Shown: positions 59,501-64,000 of the stretch, piece by piece
Layout: each line of letters opens with the position of its first letter
Position numbering within the stretch: position 1 is the first letter of the stretch
Assembly (NCBI RefSeq): GCF_001411555.2
Contig: NC_049903.1
Coordinates: 32,219,083-32,283,082, forward strand
DNA: 64,000 bases
DNA from: Juglans regia
Lineage: Eukaryota; Streptophyta; Magnoliopsida; Fagales; Juglandaceae
Direction: 5' to 3'
Notes under the pieces: model-generated
The model's input: only the letters and a program-made list of their open reading frames with translations
Databases searched by the model: none
Told to the model about the DNA's origin: nothing
Position numbers and translations under genes: made by a program

Positions 59501-62001
59501 TATCAGAGCAGAGTTTTCAAGTTCAAAGCTAGACTCTAACACTTTATTCATTTATATCTATATTCCACATGTTGATATAAATGAATAAGATATTTGTTTT
59601 CAGAATACAGAATCAAAACATGTTATCAAAAATATCAGAGCGAAACTTTCAGAAACATTCTTATTCAAAAATCCTTTGGCACAGCATAATCCAAGACATC
59701 ATTCTCATATCATATCAGAACATCACATAAGGACAGAAAATATGGTTAACCCTCATGCTAGGGTTATAAACCACCATTATACTCGTGGCGGGGGCTGTAT
59801 AGTACTATTATCACCCGTGGCTAGGCCGTATGCCGCTGTTATCACCCCTGGTTGGGCTGTATATCTCTATCATACCCGTGGCTAGGTTGTATACAACTAT
59901 TATCACCCGTGGCTAGACTGTATACCACTATTATACTTGTGGTGGGGCCTTAACGGGACAAACTAGGAACATAACAGAATCATAAAGTCATGCCAAAGAT
60001 TTTCATATGCCACATCATATCAAAACAGAGTACTGAACATATTCAGATCATTTCACATATTCAAAAGCAGATTAAAAACATCTTCGCATCACATGTACAA
60101 ATTTTGAATTTTCAAATTTTCTCTTTTTGCACAGTTTAGAAACAAAATGCCAAAATTTTTGCTCATGTCTACACTAGTTAGGACAAAAATACTTTTATCT
60201 TTCATACAGATTTTATGCGTAACGCAAAACAAATAACTAAAGTTGTTTTAAATTTCTTTTCATAACAAAACATGCATATTTTTCAAAATTGATCTTAGTT
60301 CATTTCTAATTTTATGCAAAGTTTAGCATATGAACCCCTCTTATCCGAACTTTTTAAATTTTTAGAAATTTTCCGCAACAGTGCCGAACAAATATTAATC
60401 CTCACCCATAAAATAGTCATGTAACTTCTGTAAATTTTCAACCGAACACTTATTTCGATAGTTAAACCTGAAATGCTAAATTAACTTATTTTTCTTAAAA
60501 TTCTAAAATTCTCGTAATTCTAAAATATCGTCACTTCCCAAATTCGTTGACATCCACTTGATTCCTCCGTGTAATACCTTAAATTCTAAATGATTTTCTA
60601 TAAAATAAAATTGTACGGCTAACATATTTCTCAATTAACACTAAGCCCACGTGAAAAGACACCTCCAACTTAATATTTACTTTACATAATTATACTAAAA
60701 TCTATTACAGTAAACATCAAAACTTTGTTTAATAGAAAAGACTTAATCCTATCTAAAGGGTTAAAAAATCAAATTAAACACTTACATACTACTGAAATTC
60801 ATTTATAAAAATGCTGATGCTAAATAATATAATAATAAGTAATATACTTTAGAGATGCGACTAGGCATTGCTGGGAGGAGATTGAAGGTGGTCAACTTGG
60901 CAGCACGACACTAAGAGAAAGAGAGAAAATAATGAGAGAGAGAGAGAGAGAGAGAGCACGGTATGTGGGAGAAGCGAGAGGTTACCGAGAGAGAGTGGTG
61001 GCTTGGGGTGGAGTGAGGTGCCCGACGACACTTTCTGTGCAGGTGGTGACGTTGGGGTGGGGGCTGGCGACATGCGGTGGCTTTCCCGAGTTGTAGTGGT
61101 GGTTGGTTCAAGTTGTAGAATTACTCTGTTTCGGTGTACCGAAATAGAGTAGAGCACTACTGTTGGTGGTTTTCAATGGCAGGGGGATGGTGGTGCATGG
61201 TAGCATTGTGGAGGATTTTGAAGTTGCACGGTGGTTGAGAGGGAGGAGGGTGCGACATGGTGGCTGAAAACCGTTGAACGTGTGTGGAGAGTGACTGGTT
61301 CACGGGAAGTATGGGAGGAGGAGATATTTTTTGAGGTGGTTTACGGTGGTGAGAGGGTGGTTATGTGAGATGGAGGCTGGTAGTTTGGGGAGGAAATGAA
61401 AGCTACGTGGTGGTTGTGGTTTTTTCGTGGAGCTAGGCAGTGGACTACCTTTCAGTGGTGGTGGTGCAGAGATGTCAGTAACAGTGAGAGGCTTGGCTTT
61501 GGGGAGTGGCTGGCTGCAGTAACAGTGCTTGGGCAGTTTCTACATGTATGAGATGATATATGTGTATAAATATAGGTGATGGGAAAATCCTAGAGAATGG
61601 AAGGGGAGAAATGTGCATGAGTGCATGAGCGTGGAGTCGTGCGTGGTAGGAAGTTTCTAAAGAAATTGGACATTGGGTTTGTTTAGAGCAACTGGGTCTA
61701 GGTCTTTAAAAAACAGGGTTGGGTCCATTTAAGTAGTTCACATAATCAATTGCTAAAATAGTCCAACTAATCCCATAAATTTTTCGGGCCAATTCCCAAA
61801 CAAATAGATCTCACTTGGTCCATAAAAAAACATTAACCTAATTATTAAGCTCAATAAAAATTTACTCTGTCAAAATAAAATAAAATAAAAATTGGGCCTA
61901 TAATTTTTTTCAAATTACTCATTAAATCGCAAGTGGGCTTTTCATACATATTAATCTAAAAAAATATGGAAGCGAGTTTCGTGCTGGATTCGGGTGTTAC
62001 A
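59501..62001. mobile_element. LTR-retrotransposon-like DNA (boundaries uncertain)
   Basis: TGGTATCAGAGC at 59501-59512 is the standard initiator-Met primer-binding sequence of plant LTR elements, found here after AT-rich DNA. The segment 60571-62001 begins TGTAATACC and ends GGTGTTACA, near-palindromic ends of the TGTAACACC style seen in some gypsy LTRs. It contains a GA repeat (60933-60955) and GTGG-rich DNA. No coding domain is present and no target duplication matches (CTCCG versus TGATA). It could be two overlapping relics. Confidence 0.45.
59755..59950. repeat. 31-bp minisatellite, about six units
   Basis: Units of the form CTGTAT(n)ACTATTATCACCCGTGGCTAGG recur with a 30-31 bp period. 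The copies differ from each other by several substitutions. Confidence 0.9.
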
Positions 62002-62096
62002 TGATAGATATACCAGATTGTCACCAAGATGCACAACACAAGATTTAAGAATGATAACACTGCTAGAGTCAATAGTAATAATCCAAATGACTTTTA

Positions 62097-62286
62097 GGTG
62101 CAGTTTGGATAGTGACTTAAGATGAGATGAACTGAGATAAAAGTTAAATAAAATATTGTTAGAAAATTATTTATTATTATTATTATTGTTTTAGGATTTG
62201 AAAAATTTAAATTGTTTATTATATTTTGTGTGAAAATTTTAAAAAATTATAATCATAAAATGGAAACTTCTTCTATCCAAACGGGC
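62097..62286. mobile_element. Tourist/Harbinger-like MITE, 190 bp (best preserved copy of the family)
   Basis: The left end GGTGCAGTTTGGATAG and the reverse complement of the right end (GCCCGTTTGGATAG) are inverted repeats, flanked by TTA on both sides (62094-62096 and 62287-62289). The interior has GATGAGATGAACTGAGAT and TTATATTTTGTGTGAAAATT, the same core seen reversed in the copies at 6-7 kb and 42 kb. Confidence 0.75.
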
Positions 62287-62334
62287 TTATTTGAAACCAA
62301 CTTGAACTCCTTCCAATTTCGATGAACTTACCTA

Positions 62335-63561
62335 CCGCATGAACTGAAATGGAACTGCCCATGGTTCCTGCTCCAAATGCAGCATTGGTGAAAAGTCTCA
62401 AATAGGGGGCTTACGGAGGAAGAGTGCTCTTGGAGCGATAGAGAAGCAAGCAATGCTGTAGCCAGAGACTTTCTCAAGGTCACCACAAAGGTAATGAGAA
62501 ATTCCACCAATGGCAGCAAGAAAGAAATACTGTGGAAGAAGTCAAAACATGTTCATTGGGATTTTCGCGCCTCAGGTTCCTCTAGCAGCTTGGTCAACTC
62601 CAGCCTCCTCGTCTCAACTACTGCAGCTGTGACACAACATGGAATAGAAAATAACATTGCTGCTTTGACTCCAATGGGGAATATAGATTTTCCAAATCCC
62701 TTACTCAAATATCTTTTTAGCAACCACTGCAAACAGCTTGCTGAACACGAATTTTATAATGCGATGGAAGATATGTAGTATAAAAATGGGGAGCGTTGGT
62801 CGTCCGACCTTGCCAGTCTGCATGTTGAAGTATGCTTGTTCCAAGAAATAAGTATCCCCAATGGAACTCACGACCCCACACATAATGAAAGTAATCCACA
62901 AAGGTATCATGCGTGCATAGATTTTGGCTTGCTCTAATTCTGTTCTTTTTCGAAGTTTCAATCTAATGTGTCTACTTTTTCATCTGGAGTTTGAATTTGG
63001 ACAATAACGCCATCCTCGTCAAAGTACCTGCATTAAAAAGAAACAAGAAGAAGAAAAAAGCGTTTCAGGAGATCATTGCGGGCAATATTCTTTCTGCTAC
63101 GTAATAAATTGTGCAAACCATACTAAGTTTTTGAGTGAAAGTTGTCCTGGAAAGTCCTTGAGCATGTTAGCACATTATAAAAAGGGTATTTGGTTAAGCG
63201 TAGATGTTACCGAACCGGTAACAGACCGAACCTGTAGGTTAGTGTGCTACTTGAGTTATTTCTTTAACTTGAGTTGTGTTTCGTGAACTTTCATTAGTGG
63301 CATTTCAAAGTACACGACTGATGGCTTGTCACATGTAAGGTGAACATCATGTAAAAAGTTCTACTTGTATTTACTGGAACGTAGTGAAGAATATAGAAGT
63401 AAAACGATTACTCTTGCTCTTTTCGATCCCTTATTTCTGTACTAATTTTCTGCAGAAAGTTCTGCATTAAGTTCCTCTTATTCCCCTGTTTTCTTTGCCA
63501 CTTTGCTGCCTTAAGGTAAATCAGTTGCTCGAAAATCCAGCCAACATTATCATGTGTTTAT

Positions 63562-63607
<46 letters not shown>

Positions 63608-63855
63608 CTAATCAGGCAGTGGGCGGGAGGCACAAAGTGAAGACTAGGTTGATGATTATCGTAGACTCTATTACAATGTTGTGGGAGGCGACAAAATATC
63701 TTGGAAACAGAAGATGCCAACATTCTATAGACAGTTGTGAGAAGACCCACCTGCAGGGCAGCATGTTTGTATGAAGATGAGCCACTCACGAACAGAAGGG
63801 TTGCCACTACCATCCCTACTGCCGGTATTCCCAATTGGACAGACCATGACATATA
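62335..63855 (-). pseudogene. NPF (NRT1/PTR family) transporter pseudogene
   Basis: On the minus strand three blocks of an NPF protein appear in order. 63855-63600 gives W-S-V-Q-L-G-I-P-A-V-G-M, then F-V-S-G-S-S-S-Y-K, and later L-H-F-V-P-P-A. 62961-62700 gives I-Y-A-R-M-I-P-L-W-I-T-F-I-M-C-G-V-V-S-S-I-G-like residues followed by Y-F-L-E-Q-A. About 62560-62335 gives I-P-M-N-M-F and F-T-N-A-A-F-G-A-G-T-M-G. NPF proteins are 12-helix membrane carriers for nitrate, peptides or hormones; this looks closest to the NPF5 group. Stops and frameshifts occur within and between blocks (for example before 62700 and near 62402), and a GA repeat replaces the exon end at 63563-63605. The 5' part would lie right of the window. 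Confidence 0.82.
63563..63605. repeat. (AG)n microsatellite within the NPF pseudogene
   Basis: About 21 AG units without interruption. Confidence 0.95.
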
Positions 63856-64000
63856 TAAAAGTACAATAGTTGCAACTATTGAAGTTAATTTATGTTTTCC
63901 AAAAACACTTCAGTTTTCTAGTTTACTATTATTAGTGTTTGCTATTGTCAGCTGTTTTTGGGAAGTTGTATTTCAATCAATGAATTTGTGAGTCTCAATA

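Noticed and set aside
60861..61157. Minus-strand open frame with Ser/Leu repeats
   Set aside because: It comes from the GA microsatellite and GTGG-rich DNA; no family motif.
1..64000. tRNA, rRNA, snoRNA or common conserved microRNA genes
   Set aside because: I looked for tRNA B-box-like GGTTCGA and for several widely conserved miRNA cores by eye and found none in a suitable context; a covariance-model scan would be decisive.

Overview
This is a plant nuclear genome window. The evidence is split genes with GT-AG introns, long AT-rich intergenic DNA full of TA/GT/GA microsatellites, plant-type transposable elements, and clear plant proteins (SHAQKYF MYB, BAHD acyltransferase, chloroplast SQD2). 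It is a eudicot. The recurrent MITE family with internal GATGAGATGAG-like ends and the gene content make me think of Fagales, probably Juglandaceae (walnut/hickory type), but that is an inference from familiarity, not a database result.

Layout. 1-995: 3' half of a DIVARICATA-like MYB gene (+), cut by the left edge. 1-16 kb: intergenic, holding MITEs, an intact-ended 1.04-kb hAT-like element (8-bp TSD), a copia-like LTR remnant, a 138-bp CACTA-type MITE and a long gene-upstream block. 16.27-17.73 kb: a single-exon BAHD acyltransferase (+), apparently intact. 18.3-23.5 kb: a deletion-derived Ty3/gypsy element whose pol has lost gag, protease, the RT catalytic core and integrase, but which carries a long antisense ORF of the 'putative gypsy-type transposon' kind with a coiled-coil tail. 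23.5-25.1 kb: a diverged second copy of the region upstream of the BAHD gene, without the gene. 27.0 kb: a second 138-bp CACTA MITE. 28.7-30.4 kb: copia gag/protease remnant.

33.4-39.0 kb (-): a complete SQD2 (sulfoquinovosyltransferase) gene for which I could place 11 exons giving 503 residues. 43.1-47.6 kb: a 4.45-kb non-autonomous CACTA-like element with TAT target duplication, arrays of palindromic TTCGAA-centred motifs near both ends, and a hAT-like element nested inside with a perfect 8-bp duplication. 48.7 and 50.1-50.9 kb: two LINE 3' fragments, the second flanked by a perfect 20-bp target duplication. 54.86-55.24 kb: a small intact basic protein gene (+). 56.1-56.7 kb (-): decayed 3' end of a TRM7/FTSJ1 tRNA methyltransferase gene. 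57.1-57.8 kb: another hAT-like element. 59.5-62.0 kb: LTR-retroelement-like DNA with a 31-bp minisatellite. 62.3-63.9 kb (-): a decayed NPF (NRT1/PTR) transporter gene.

The four expressed-looking genes (MYB, BAHD, SQD2, small basic protein) have no evident shared pathway; this is ordinary plant gene order diluted by nested mobile DNA. Nothing here looks like a new defence or enzymatic system. The most unusual items are the TTCGAA-rich CACTA element, the antisense retrotransposon ORF and the duplicated BAHD upstream region.
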